Source of the DNA: Prevotella sp.
GTDB lineage: Bacteria; Bacteroidota; Bacteroidia; Bacteroidales; Bacteroidaceae
Assembly (NCBI GenBank): GCA_029054825.1
Contig: JAIDEM010000045.1
Span: 1 to 45,265, forward strand
Length of the DNA stretch: 45,265 nt
Reading direction: 5' to 3'
Shown: positions 25,334 to 33,480 of the stretch, piece by piece
Layout of the letters: every line of letters starts with the position of its first letter
Numbering within the stretch: position 1 is the stretch's first letter
Notes under the pieces: model-generated
Database searches by the model: none
Told to the model about the DNA's origin: nothing
The model's input: only the letters and a program-made list of their open reading frames with translations
Translations under genes and position numbers: made by a program

Positions 25334-25753
25334 ATGATAAGTTACAATGCGGAGAACGTAAGCATGCCTAATATAAAGAAGCGTGAAGTGACACGATGGA
25401 TAAGGCAGGTGGCAGCCTCATACGGCAGAACCGTAGGAGAGGTAGGCTATCTCTTCTGTGACGACGAGAAGATACTCGAGGTGAACCGCGAGTATCTTCA
25501 GCACGACTATTACACAGACATCATCACGTTCGACTATGACGAGGAGAATCAGGTAAACGGCGATATCGTGATATCGCTCGATACGGTAAGAAGCAACGCC
25601 GAACTGTTCAGCAAGCCGTATGAGGAGGAACTTTACCGCGTGATAATCCACGGCATACTCCACCTTTGCGGCATAAACGATAAAGGGCCTGGAGAGCGTG
25701 AGATAATGGAAGAGGCTGAGAACAAGGCCCTTGCACTGTGGTTCGGACGATAG
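25334..25753 (+). CDS. ybeY: rRNA maturation factor / endoribonuclease YbeY
   Basis: 139 residues. YbeY is a metalloprotein needed for 16S rRNA 3' maturation and ribosome quality control. The metal site is in IIHGILHLCGIND: His106 and His110 fit HxxxHxxxxxH, but the third position is Asp116 where E. coli has His. The preceding YYTDIITFDYDE and GDIVISLDTV strands are the other conserved parts. ATG start at 25334. It is in line with ruvB and coaD. The Asp may still bind metal and may be usual in this phylum. Confidence 0.92.
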   Translation: MISYNAENVSMPNIKKREVTRWIRQVAASYGRTVGEVGYLFCDDEKILEVNREYLQHDYYTDIITFDYDEENQVNGDIVISLDTVRSNAELFSKPYEEELYRVIIHGILHLCGINDKGPGEREIMEEAENKALALWFGR

Positions 25754-25892
25754 CATTTCGCGCCTCAGCGGTTACAGTAACAACAGCGACTACATCTTCT
25801 TTTCCAGATATTCTGACAGGTCGTTTCGACTATTTCAGCTTCCGACTTCGGCTATACAGGCTATTTTGGCTATACAAAATACCACCAAACGG

Positions 25893-25930
25893 AAATACGC
25901 ACCTGCTCCACACGGAGCAAGTGCGTATTT
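25893..25930. terminator. Bidirectional terminator between ybeY and yqeY
   Basis: AAATACGCACCTGCTCC, loop ACAC, GGAGCAAGTGCGTATTT: one mismatch in a 17-bp stem between convergent genes. A/T ends give U-tracts on both strands (plus side ATGTTTTTC). Confidence 0.8.
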
Positions 25931-25957
25931 ATGTTTTTCATTGTCTGTGGCGAAGTA

Positions 25958-26410
25958 TCACGCAAGGAGACGCTTCACGATGGCTGAAATCTGTCCGCCC
26001 TCAGCCTTGCCTGCCATTTTCTTGGAAGCAACGCCCATGACCTTGCCCATCTCCTTGATGGATGTGGCACCTGTCTCGGCAATGATGGCTCTGACAACCT
26101 CCTCGATTTCCTCCTCGGTCATCGGTTTCGGGAGATATGACTCAATGACGGCGACCTGCGCAAGTTCGTCGTCTGCAAGGTCCTGACGTCCCTGAGCCGT
26201 ATACGTTGCAGCAGATTCCTTGCCCTGCTTGGCGAGCTTCTGGAGTATCTTCATTGCATCGGCGTCAGAGAGTTCGTCGTTGGCTCCCGGGGCAGTCTTT
26301 GCCTCAAGGAATACTTTCTTTATGTTTCTTAATGTCTCGAGGCGCACCTTGTCGCGTGCTTTCATGGCCTCCTTGATGTCTGTTGAAATCTGGTCGAAAA
26401 GCATAGTCAT
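25958..26410 (-). CDS. GatB/YqeY-domain protein
   Basis: 150 residues, a complete stand-alone YqeY domain, related to the C-terminal tail of the GatB amidotransferase subunit. The N-terminal helical part reads LFDQISTDIKEAMKARDKVR and then LETLRNIKKVFLEAK. The C-terminal part carries VIESYLPKPMTEEEIEEVV, GATSIKEMGKVMG and GGQISAIVKRLL, all typical. In GatB this domain touches tRNA; the role of the free form is not established. ATG start at 26410; a second ATG at 26404 is also possible. A CGATGAAATCGG motif lies about 75 nt upstream. Convergent with ybeY. Confidence 0.88.
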   Translation of the reverse strand: MTMLFDQISTDIKEAMKARDKVRLETLRNIKKVFLEAKTAPGANDELSDADAMKILQKLAKQGKESAATYTAQGRQDLADDELAQVAVIESYLPKPMTEEEIEEVVRAIIAETGATSIKEMGKVMGVASKKMAGKAEGGQISAIVKRLLA

Positions 26411-26542
26411 ATTGTTTTTAATGGTTCTTTTTATCCATAGGGGAAGTATCTCCCATGAACGGGGATAGATATCAGATTGTAAGAAAACGCCGATTTCATC
26501 GTGTTTTTATGATGTTTCTTTATAAAAAGAGGCAAATCGATG

Positions 26543-27532
26543 TCAGCTTCTTAGCCTGCTGAAGTAGGTCATTATCTCCTCCCATGTCTTGAACGTGTCC
26601 GAACCGTACTCTATCGCCGTCGCCATGCCGTCTTTCGGCGGGCAGGGAGAGATGAAAAAGTCCCCGTAAAGCAGTTCGGGACGGTTTGTAAACGTCACGT
26701 GGTCGTGAGCCGGCACTGTGACATATTCCTGCATCCACGCCGTCACCATATTATAATAAGAGGTATCGTTTGTAGGAGAGGATGCCACAAAATGCAGCGC
26801 ATAGTCGTCAAGAAGAGCCTCAACGGCCTTGTGCATGGACGATGTAGGTTGCATACGTGCGTCATGTAGGCATTCAAAGTCTATGTACACCGTCTCACGC
26901 TGGCGGTTCTCCTGCCTGTCGTCTATCCACCGCACAACAGGGACGAGGGCGTGATGGACAACCTTGTCTATGAGCCGGTGCTCACCATGGAAAGCCAGTC
27001 CCTGGGCATAATGCTCAAGAAAGAGGTCTCTTGTATGCACCACAGGGTCTTTATCGCCGAAGAGTCCCCATACCCGCCTCTGGTCTTCCTTGACCCTTGA
27101 CGGCTCGAAGCATTGCTCCGTAAGCTCGCGATATTCCTTTACTATGGCCTTTGTAACGATCATCTCCTGCACGCCGTCACGCCGCGGATTCTGGAAAGTG
27201 AGTTTACCCACCATGCCGTGGCTGCCCATCGTATCTCCCATCTGGAACGCCGGATTCACCAGAATGCGGTCATATCCGCGGAGCATCTCCGCCATCATGC
27301 CACCCATCGACGAACCAATGATGAGGTCGGGCTTCTCCTCCTCGCAGATGCTGTGGAGCAAGTCTATGGCTTCCTGAGGATGAAGGGGCAGGTCTGGAGC
27401 TACCACGACGGCATTGGGGAAGATAGTACGCAGAAGCGTCACTGTCCCCGACTGCCCACTGGAGGCAAAGCCGTGGACATAGAGTATCTTCTTTCCAGCC
27501 ATCAGTTCTGGCCATGTCTTGGTATATTCCAT
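26543..27532 (-). CDS. Two-domain protein: YqiA-like alpha/beta hydrolase plus C-terminal HAD-like domain
   Basis: 329 residues. Residues 14-205 form an alpha/beta hydrolase of the YqiA/UPF0227 type: LYVHGFASSG as oxyanion strand, IIGSSMGGMM with nucleophile Ser75, GDKDPVV with Asp162, and FHGEHRL with His185, so the triad is complete. Residues 213-329 look different: ETVYIDFECLHDARM, HFVASSPTNDTSY and PELLYGDFFISPCPPKDG recall HAD-type 5'-nucleotidase folds, although the first motif lacks the usual DxD. ATG start at 27532. It lies downstream of sufD with a composite repeat between. The hydrolase call is solid; the second domain is tentative. Substrate unknown. Confidence 0.7.
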   Translation of the reverse strand: MEYTKTWPELMAGKKILYVHGFASSGQSGTVTLLRTIFPNAVVVAPDLPLHPQEAIDLLHSICEEEKPDLIIGSSMGGMMAEMLRGYDRILVNPAFQMGDTMGSHGMVGKLTFQNPRRDGVQEMIVTKAIVKEYRELTEQCFEPSRVKEDQRRVWGLFGDKDPVVHTRDLFLEHYAQGLAFHGEHRLIDKVVHHALVPVVRWIDDRQENRQRETVYIDFECLHDARMQPTSSMHKAVEALLDDYALHFVASSPTNDTSYYNMVTAWMQEYVTVPAHDHVTFTNRPELLYGDFFISPCPPKDGMATAIEYGSDTFKTWEEIMTYFSRLRS

Positions 27533-27684
27533 ACAGGCGGTTTTTGCGGTTATGTGTGGTTATACGGTTGTGCAGAGATGCGGTTGTGCGATTATACGGT
27601 TGTGCGGAGACAGAGGCTATAGTCGCAATAGAAACAATAGAGACTCCAAGGACTATTCAGACTATCAACCAAACGACTAAACGA
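27533..27684 (-). repeat. Composite intergenic element between sufD and the hydrolase gene
   Basis: Units GCGGTTATGTGTGGTTATAC, GGTTGTGCGATTATACGG (27540-27608), a TATAGTCGCAATAG core, then ACCAAACGACTAAACGACTAC adjoining the sufD stop. Same order as at 20512. Confidence 0.6.
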
Positions 27685-29013
27685 CTACTTGCAGAGCTTG
27701 CAACCTTCACACTTCGAGAGCTCTCCGCGGAAGCGTTTCTCTATGAGATAGTGCAGGCGGTCGCGCAGAGGTTCAAGAGGAATCTTGTCGATTACCTCGT
27801 AGACGAAAGCCGCCTGAAGGAGAAGGCGTGCCTCTTCGAGAGGGATGCCGCGCTGACGCATATAGAACAGGGCATTCTCGCTCAGCTGTCCCACTGTCGA
27901 GCCGTGGGAGCATTTCACGTCATCGGCATAAATCTCGAGCATCGGCTGTGTGTACATGCGTGCCGTCTTGGTAGAGAGGAGGTTCTGGTTGGTCTCCTCC
28001 GAAGTGGTCTTCTGTGCATCCTTGCGCACGAGGACACGGCCGGCAAACGCGCCTACGGCATTGCCGTCAAGGACATATTTGTATAGCTCGTGGCTGTCGC
28101 AGTGAGGCACGGCATGGTCTATGAGCGTATTATTGTCCACATGCTGCTCCTTGTCAGCCACCACAGCACCGTTGAGCCAGCACTCCGCACCCTCGCCGGC
28201 AAGCGTGAGGCGCGTCATCTGGCGCGTCTTCCCGTTATGAAGCGTCACAAGGCTGTGGTTTACACGCGAGCCGCGCTCCTGCCTTATATATGTGTTTGCC
28301 ACAAGGACATTACGCTGGTGTGTCTCCTCCAGACCGTAAATCTCCACACTCGCGTCCTCTCCGGCAAGGACCTCCATCACCTGTGTGGTGAGAAAACGGC
28401 GGTCGTCTGCCGCATGGTCGCAGAAGAGTACCCTCACGCTTGCCCTCTTGCCGGCAACGATAAGTACACGGCGGTTTACCATCATGTCGACGTCCGAGCG
28501 CAGAATATTTACCACCTGTATGGTCTTGTCCACGCAGATGCCTTCAGGCACATATATCAGCAGTCCGTCCTCTGCCAGCATAGTGTTGAGAGAAGTGACG
28601 GAATCCGAGTCCGCAAGGGTGTTGTAGTACCGCGCCACGATGTCCGGACGATTGCAAAAGGAGTCCACAACGACACCCTCCGGCAGTACCTTCTTCGGGA
28701 GAGCCTTTGCGAAGAGTGTGTCATTGACCACGAAATAAAGCTGGGTAGAGAGGTTCGGGACGTCACATCTGAACGCCTTGTACGGATCTACAGGAATCTC
28801 GAGACGGTTAAGATTCAGCCCGAGGTCAGGAGCCATCAGTTCCCGGATGTCGGTATATCTGTACTCCTCGTCCTTCCTGCCGGGCAGACCGCTGTTGCGG
28901 AACGCCTCGTAAGCCTCTTCGCGCACGGCGTTCATGGGACTGCAGCTGTGCGACATTATCGTCTCACGGCACTGTCCGTAAAGCTCTATATACTGTGTTG
29001 CACTATTTTCCAT
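27685..29013 (-). CDS. sufD: Fe-S cluster assembly protein SufD
   Basis: 442 residues, usual SufD length. SufD pairs with SufB to form the scaffold on which, with SufC ATPase, clusters are assembled. The core beta-helix region is recognisable in RQERGSRVNHSLVTLHNGKT and DGNAVGAFAGRVLVRKDAQK, followed by the conserved ADDVKCSHGSTVGQLSENAL (Cys and His of the SufB/SufD interface), then YMRQRGIPLEEARLLLQAAF. It ends in a Cys pair (CEGCKLCK). ATG start at 29013 overlaps the sufC stop by 11 nt, so sufC-sufD are coupled. sufB is not in the window. Confidence 0.95.
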   Translation of the reverse strand: MENSATQYIELYGQCRETIMSHSCSPMNAVREEAYEAFRNSGLPGRKDEEYRYTDIRELMAPDLGLNLNRLEIPVDPYKAFRCDVPNLSTQLYFVVNDTLFAKALPKKVLPEGVVVDSFCNRPDIVARYYNTLADSDSVTSLNTMLAEDGLLIYVPEGICVDKTIQVVNILRSDVDMMVNRRVLIVAGKRASVRVLFCDHAADDRRFLTTQVMEVLAGEDASVEIYGLEETHQRNVLVANTYIRQERGSRVNHSLVTLHNGKTRQMTRLTLAGEGAECWLNGAVVADKEQHVDNNTLIDHAVPHCDSHELYKYVLDGNAVGAFAGRVLVRKDAQKTTSEETNQNLLSTKTARMYTQPMLEIYADDVKCSHGSTVGQLSENALFYMRQRGIPLEEARLLLQAAFVYEVIDKIPLEPLRDRLHYLIEKRFRGELSKCEGCKLCK

Positions 29014-29758
29014 CGGCTTCCTGCTTTATCCAGTCAAAACCACGCTGCTGTATCTCGTGCGCCAGTTCAGGGCCTGCGGTCTTGACTATCCTGCCGTTGT
29101 ACAGTACATGCACGAACTGCGGGCGTATCATCTCAAGGAGACGGTCGTAATGTGTGATGACTATCGTCGAGGTCTTTTCCGTACTGAGCTTGTTGACGCC
29201 CTCGGCAACGATGCGCATGGCATCGACATCAAGGCCGGAGTCTGTCTCGTCGAGTATGGAGAGTGTCGGTTCGAGCATAGCCATCTGGAATATCTCGTTG
29301 CGCTTCTTCTCTCCTCCAGAGAATCCCTCATTCACAGAGCGGTGTGCGAGCTTGTTGTCAAGTTCCACAACCTTACGCTTCTCACGCATGAGCTTCATGA
29401 AATCCGAGGCATTCATCGGTTCCAGACCTTGGTATTTGCGCTTCTCGTTGATGGCAGCGCGCATGAAATTGGTCATGGAGACTCCCGGTATCTCCACCGG
29501 ATACTGGAAAGAGAGGAACAGACCTTCATGGGCACGGTTCTCAGGTTTCATCTCCAGCAGGTTCTTGCCGTTGTACCATGCCTCGCCTTCCGTGACCTCA
29601 TATACAGGATTTCCCACAAGGACGGCAGAGAGAGTTGACTTTCCCGAGCCGTTAGGCCCCATTATAGCATGTACCTCGCCGTCGTTGACAGTGAGATTGA
29701 TGCCCTTGAGTATTTCCTTGTCGCCTATTCTGGCGTGCAGATTCTTTATCTCTAACAT
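29003..29758 (-). CDS. sufC: Fe-S cluster assembly ATPase SufC
   Basis: 251 residues, an ABC ATPase of the SUF machinery. Walker A MGPNGSGKST (34-41 core), Q-loop in LSFQYPVEIPG, ABC signature FSGGEKKR (146-153), Walker B LSILDETDSGLD (Asp170, Glu171), and the switch His in VITHYDRLLEMI. ATG start at 29758. A good minus-strand promoter lies just upstream: TAATTTTG at 29782-29789 with a TTG about 18 nt further. It heads the sufCD operon and is divergent from gdhA. Confidence 0.95.
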   Translation of the reverse strand: MLEIKNLHARIGDKEILKGINLTVNDGEVHAIMGPNGSGKSTLSAVLVGNPVYEVTEGEAWYNGKNLLEMKPENRAHEGLFLSFQYPVEIPGVSMTNFMRAAINEKRKYQGLEPMNASDFMKLMREKRKVVELDNKLAHRSVNEGFSGGEKKRNEIFQMAMLEPTLSILDETDSGLDVDAMRIVAEGVNKLSTEKTSTIVITHYDRLLEMIRPQFVHVLYNGRIVKTAGPELAHEIQQRGFDWIKQEADGK

Positions 29759-30134
29759 ACTGTTCTACTTGTTTTATGTTGCAAAATTAATAATATTTTT
29801 TCAATTACAAACCTTTTTGCTGCTGTTTTTTGACGCTACCCACACTACAGGCGGCATAAGGTGCACGTAAGGCAGCCACCATGCACGGGAAGCAATGCGG
29901 GCAACCTGCACGCACACTTCCGTACACGACAAATTGATATATCTCTATAAAAACCGTTAAAAATGCACTTCAGCTTACAGAATGTAGCCTTGTTATGTAT
30001 TTTTTTATTCATTTTGTTGTATATTTCAAACTTTCTTTGTAAATTTGCAACCGCAAACCGAAATGGTTTTCTTTTGTAAAAGAACAATTAAGGTAAAAAG
30101 GATAAACAATCATTTAAATAACAAAGCAAAGATT
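29759..30134. other. Divergent intergenic region, sufC / gdhA
   Basis: 376 bp without a gene. It holds the sufC -7 box (29782-29789, minus) and the gdhA promoter (30017-30047, plus). Between them, 29845-29925 is G+C-rich with three GCACG repeats (GGTGCACG, CATGCACGGG, CCTGCACG) that may fold, but matches no riboswitch class I know. Confidence 0.5.
30017..30047 (+). promoter_or_regulatory. Primary promoter of gdhA
   Basis: TTG (30017-30019), 20 nt, then TAAATTTG (30040-30047): an exact match to the Bacteroidota primary promoter layout. The leader is about 80 nt to the ATG at 30135 and ends in an A-rich stretch. Confidence 0.75.
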
Positions 30135-31475
30135 ATGAACGCAGCACAAGTTGTCGAAACTCTCAAGCAGAGATTTCCAAACGAGCCGGAGTACATCCAG
30201 GCCGTAAGTCAGGTACTTCCTACCATCGAGGAAGAGTACAACAAGCATCCGGAGTTCGAGGCGGCAAACCTCATCGAACGTCTCTGCATACCAGACCGTA
30301 TCATACAGTTCCGCGTATCATGGGTTGACGACAAGGGCAAGGTTCAGACAAATATGGGCTACCGTGTGCAGCACAACAACGTCATCGGCCCTTACAAAGG
30401 CGGTCTCCGCTTCCACTCATCCGTGAACCTCGGCATCCTCAAGTTCCTTGCTTTCGAGCAGACATTCAAGAACTCCCTGACTACACTCCCTATGGGCGGT
30501 GCAAAGGGCGGTTCAGACTTCTCTCCACGCGGCAAGTCAAGCAACGAGGTGATGCGTTTCTGCCAGGCTTTCATGACAGAGCTTTACCGTCACGTCGGTG
30601 CTGACGAGGATGTTCCTGCAGGCGACATCGGTGTAGGCGGCCGTGAGGTAGGCTACATGTTCGGCATGTACAAGAAACTCACACACCAGTTCACAGGCAT
30701 GCTCACAGGCAAGGGACGCGAGTTCGGCGGCTCCCTGATCCGTCCGGAGGCAACAGGCTACGGCAACGTATACTTCCTCTGCGAGATGCTCAAGACAAGA
30801 GGCATCGACATCAAGGGCAAGAAGGTCATCATCTCCGGCGCAGGAAATGTGGCACAGTACACAGCGGAGAAGGTGCTCCAGCTCGGCGGCATCCCTATGA
30901 CAATGTCTGACTCCGACGGCTATATCTACGACCCGGACGGCATCACACGCGAGAAGCTTGACTTCATCATGGACCTCAAGAACGTGCAGCGCGGACGTAT
31001 CAAGGAGTATGCAGACGAGTATCCTACAGCGAAATACGTGGCAGGCAAGAAGCCTTGGTTTGAGACAGGATGCGAGATAGCGCTTCCTTCCGCTACACAG
31101 AACGAGATAAACGAGGAGGCTGCAAAGGCTCTCGTGGCAAACGGCGTGATAGCTGTCTCCGAGGGTGCCAACATGCCTTGTACTCCAGAGGCCATCAAGG
31201 TGTTCCAGGACGCGAAGCTCCTCTACGCTCCAGGCAAGGCTGCCAATGCCGGCGGTGTATCGGTTTCCGGTCTCGAGATGTCTCAGAACTCCGAGCGTCT
31301 CTCATGGTCTGCCGAGGAAGTTGACAACAAGCTCCACTGGATCATGGAGAACATCCACGAAAACTGCGTGAAGTACGGCACTGAGGGCGACGGATACATC
31401 AACTATGTCAAGGGCGCCAATGTCGCAGGATTCATGAAGGTTGCAAAAGCCATGATGGCTCAGGGCATCGTATAA
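30135..31475 (+). CDS. gdhA: Glutamate dehydrogenase (hexameric, probably NADP-specific)
   Basis: 446 residues from the ATG at 30135. An open frame reaches back to 30045, but it begins inside the -7 box with TTG and is rejected. The enzyme makes glutamate from 2-oxoglutarate and ammonia, the main nitrogen entry in gut Bacteroidota. The active-site segment PYKGGLRFH and the catalytic lysine in PMGGAKGGSDF (about Lys124) are intact. GAGNVAQY (235-242) is the dinucleotide fold. The coenzyme-specificity strand reads MSDSDGYIYDPDG, common in the NADP-type 450-residue class. A strong terminator follows. Codon use is strongly biased (CTC, AAG, GGC), consistent with high expression. Confidence 0.95.
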   Translation: MNAAQVVETLKQRFPNEPEYIQAVSQVLPTIEEEYNKHPEFEAANLIERLCIPDRIIQFRVSWVDDKGKVQTNMGYRVQHNNVIGPYKGGLRFHSSVNLGILKFLAFEQTFKNSLTTLPMGGAKGGSDFSPRGKSSNEVMRFCQAFMTELYRHVGADEDVPAGDIGVGGREVGYMFGMYKKLTHQFTGMLTGKGREFGGSLIRPEATGYGNVYFLCEMLKTRGIDIKGKKVIISGAGNVAQYTAEKVLQLGGIPMTMSDSDGYIYDPDGITREKLDFIMDLKNVQRGRIKEYADEYPTAKYVAGKKPWFETGCEIALPSATQNEINEEAAKALVANGVIAVSEGANMPCTPEAIKVFQDAKLLYAPGKAANAGGVSVSGLEMSQNSERLSWSAEEVDNKLHWIMENIHENCVKYGTEGDGYINYVKGANVAGFMKVAKAMMAQGIV

Positions 31476-31503
31476 AGCCAAAGATAATATCCATTATACA
31501 TGA

Positions 31504-31550
31504 CTACGGTTCGTCTGCTAATAAGGCAGACGGACCGTAGTTCGTTTTTT
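31504..31550 (+). terminator. Intrinsic terminator of gdhA
   Basis: CTACGGTTCGTCTGC pairs with GCAGACGGACCGTAG (one mismatch) around TAATAAG, followed by TTCGTTTTTT. Confidence 0.85.
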
Positions 31551-31693
31551 GTACACTGCATTTGCTTTTACGCATGACATATAAACATGTATTCATGACA
31601 ATATAAAAGCAATTTCGCCCTTATACCATGAATATTTTTTTACGACATCATAAAAAAACAAAAGAAAAAACATTATCATTACAAAAAAATATA

Positions 31694-31701
31694 TAACTTT
31701 G
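31694..31701 (+). promoter_or_regulatory. -7 box of the small barrel-protein gene
   Basis: TAACTTTG matches TAnnTTTG. It overlaps the TTG that would otherwise open the frame at 31699, which shows the true start must lie downstream. Confidence 0.6.
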
Positions 31702-31743
31702 CATATCAGTAATTACATTCCAAATTTAAATATGCTGGCTAAT

Positions 31744-32337
31744 ATGCGAAACACAATCTCCCTTCTGTTCCTTTTATTGCTATTGACGACAAGCGGCAAG
31801 GCACAAACCATAAAATTAAACAATGCCATATCTGCTAACTGGAGCAACAACGGCAGCACCCTGATTTACAAATACAACCCTTCCATAGGTATCGAATATT
31901 TAGAATGCCGACACTTCATGCTTTCTTCCAATATAGGCATAAGCTATAAAGCACAGGAATACCCGATATATGATGGAAGCTCATTAGAGGCCAATATACG
32001 ATATATAGAACTGAATACCACTGCCAGATTCAAGTTCGACATAAAGGATATGTCTTTCTACATAGGAGCAGGTCCCACTATCGAATGGAAAAAGAAGTCT
32101 GAGTTCAAAATGCACGAGCCTATAAATGGAGATATTTACAGCCGTGGGGAATTCAGGGCAAAGAACAATGTCGTGAATATAATGACGGAAATCGGTGCAT
32201 ACAAAGACTTCAACAGATACAGGATTGAACTTTCCGCATCGTACAAGAACAATATCACAAATATCATACCCGAAAGCAGGAAAGGGTTTATCGGACATTC
32301 GTTATTACTCAATATATCTTTAGGTTACATACTTTAG
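31744..32337 (+). CDS. Predicted small outer-membrane beta-barrel protein
   Basis: 197 residues from the ATG at 31744. An ATG at 31732 would add MLAN, and the TTG at 31699 lies in the promoter. The first 20 residues (MRNTISLLFLLLLLTTSGKA) are a signal peptide. The rest is a series of alternating polar and hydrophobic strands: FMLSSNIGISYKA, IRYIELNTTARFKF, MSFYIGAGPTIEW, NIMTEIGAYKDF, YRIELSASYKNN, SLLLNISLGYIL. This is the pattern of an 8-10-strand outer-membrane barrel. No ligand or partner is apparent. It stands alone between gdhA and the PHP phosphatase gene. Base composition is more A+T-rich than its neighbours, which may reflect recent acquisition. Confidence 0.6.
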   Translation: MRNTISLLFLLLLLTTSGKAQTIKLNNAISANWSNNGSTLIYKYNPSIGIEYLECRHFMLSSNIGISYKAQEYPIYDGSSLEANIRYIELNTTARFKFDIKDMSFYIGAGPTIEWKKKSEFKMHEPINGDIYSRGEFRAKNNVVNIMTEIGAYKDFNRYRIELSASYKNNITNIIPESRKGFIGHSLLLNISLGYIL

Positions 32338-32645
32338 AAACATTTTCCCAGCCACTACGGCTGGAGTAATTGCAATATGCTCTTTCTACATGTAAGGCGA
32401 CATTGCATATAATATATCAGGACAGAATCTTTTTGACAATCATACACGAAAAAAAATGGACAGGAATATAGAGTAGCCATCACTATTTCCTGTCCATTTT
32501 TCTATTTTCATGGTTGAGAAATCCAAAACAGTCCCTGCGATTCCAGAAGCGTGAAAACATCTTTTTTGAAAACATAAACTTTTTTCAACGCCCTACATTT
32601 GCATATATCAATATTTTTACTGACCTTTGCAGAAAATCTACGACT
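32338..32645. other. Gap between the barrel-protein and PHP phosphatase genes
   Basis: 308 bp without a gene. It has a small hairpin CCAGCC-ACTAC-GGCTGG (32350-32366), the terminator at 32456-32502, and the PHP gene's promoter: TTG at 32599-32601, 20 nt, then GACCTTTG at 32622-32629, one mismatch to the -7 consensus. Confidence 0.55.
32456..32502 (+). terminator. Intrinsic terminator
   Basis: ATGGACAGGAA and TTCCTGTCCAT (11-bp perfect stem, 20-nt inner loop) followed by TTTTCTATTTT; preceded by A8. Confidence 0.75.
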
Positions 32646-33350
32646 ATGCTTTTCTTCAGATCCACGACAAGAATATCAGACTCCACACTTCTCAACGGAT
32701 TCACCGACTGCCACTGCCATCTGCTCCCGGGCGTAGATGACGGGGTGAAGAAGATGGAAGACACGCTACGGCTCCTTGACATGATGCACCGTCAGGGAGT
32801 AAGAGAGGTATGGCTCACGCCACATATCATGGAGGAGATGCCCAATACTCCCGAGGACTTGCGGAAGCGTTTCGAGAGCCTCCCTTACGATGGACCGCTG
32901 ACACTCCGCCTCGCGGCGGAGCACATGATAGACAGCGAGTTCTGTCTCGAGCGTGCTTCCCTGCTGCAACTGCCCGGCAACCGACTGCTGGTGGAGACAA
33001 GCTACTTCACTCCGCCAATGAATCTCAAAGGGAAACTGCACGATATACAGGCGGCGGGACTGTATCCTGTCCTCGCCCACCCCTGCCGTTACCAGTACAT
33101 GGACTATGAAGACTACGAGGAGCTGCACAGTCTCGGCATACGCTTCCAGCTCAATGTCCCTGCCCTCACCGGTCTTTACGGTCCGGCAGCGGAGAAAAAC
33201 GCACAATGGCTTCTTGACCGCGGATACTACAGTCTCACGGGAACCGACACGCACAGCATCACGCATTTCCGCCATTTCCTTGACAGCCGCATCTCGCGCA
33301 AATGGCTGAAGAAGCTCCGCCTGCTTATCGAGGAAGAGCTGACGACATAA
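32646..33350 (+). CDS. PHP-type tyrosine-protein phosphatase (CpsB/YwqE-like)
   Basis: 234 residues from the ATG at 32646; upstream codons in frame belong to the leader. The PHP metal motifs are present: FTDCHCHLLPGVDDG (His23, His25, Asp), AEHMID, VLAHPCRYQYM and TGTDTHSI. This matches the manganese-dependent phosphatases that dephosphorylate bacterial tyrosine kinases controlling capsule or exopolysaccharide export. No capsule genes are next to it. A near-consensus promoter is placed 16 nt upstream, giving a very short leader. Convergent with the CPBP protease gene. Confidence 0.85.
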   Translation: MLFFRSTTRISDSTLLNGFTDCHCHLLPGVDDGVKKMEDTLRLLDMMHRQGVREVWLTPHIMEEMPNTPEDLRKRFESLPYDGPLTLRLAAEHMIDSEFCLERASLLQLPGNRLLVETSYFTPPMNLKGKLHDIQAAGLYPVLAHPCRYQYMDYEDYEELHSLGIRFQLNVPALTGLYGPAAEKNAQWLLDRGYYSLTGTDTHSITHFRHFLDSRISRKWLKKLRLLIEEELTT

Positions 33351-33370
33351 CAATGGACCATACATTTGTG

Positions 33371-33386
33371 TCGGTCTGATGACCGA
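33371..33386. repeat. Small perfect hairpin
   Basis: TCGGTC-TGAT-GACCGA, 6-bp stem, just after the PHP phosphatase stop and before the large inverted repeat at 33398. Confidence 0.5.
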
Positions 33387-33397
33387 TTCAGAGCCAA

Positions 33398-33469
33398 ACA
33401 CAGCAGTCCCGGCACGCAAGACTTCATTGACCGCCGATGGTCAGGAATTGCGTGCCGGGACTGCTGTGT
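33398..33469. repeat. Perfect 22-bp inverted repeat between convergent genes
   Basis: Left arm begins ACACAGCAGTCCCGGC (33398-33419) and the right arm is its exact complement (33448-33469). The 28-nt spacer can form an inner GACC/GGTC stem. Neither strand has a U-tract after the stem, so factor-independent termination is not obvious. Confidence 0.75.
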
Positions 33470-33480
33470 CCTGTCATGTA

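Noticed and set aside
29845..29925. Riboswitch upstream of gdhA (glutamine or cobalamin type)
   Set aside because: Some GCACG repeats and G+C-rich text are present, but I cannot align it with the conserved core of any known class.
30045..30134. Longer GdhA start
   Set aside because: The TTG start lies within the -7 box TAAATTTG, so it would not be transcribed.
33398..33469. Plain intrinsic terminator
   Set aside because: No U-tract follows the stem on either strand, so it is listed only as an inverted repeat.
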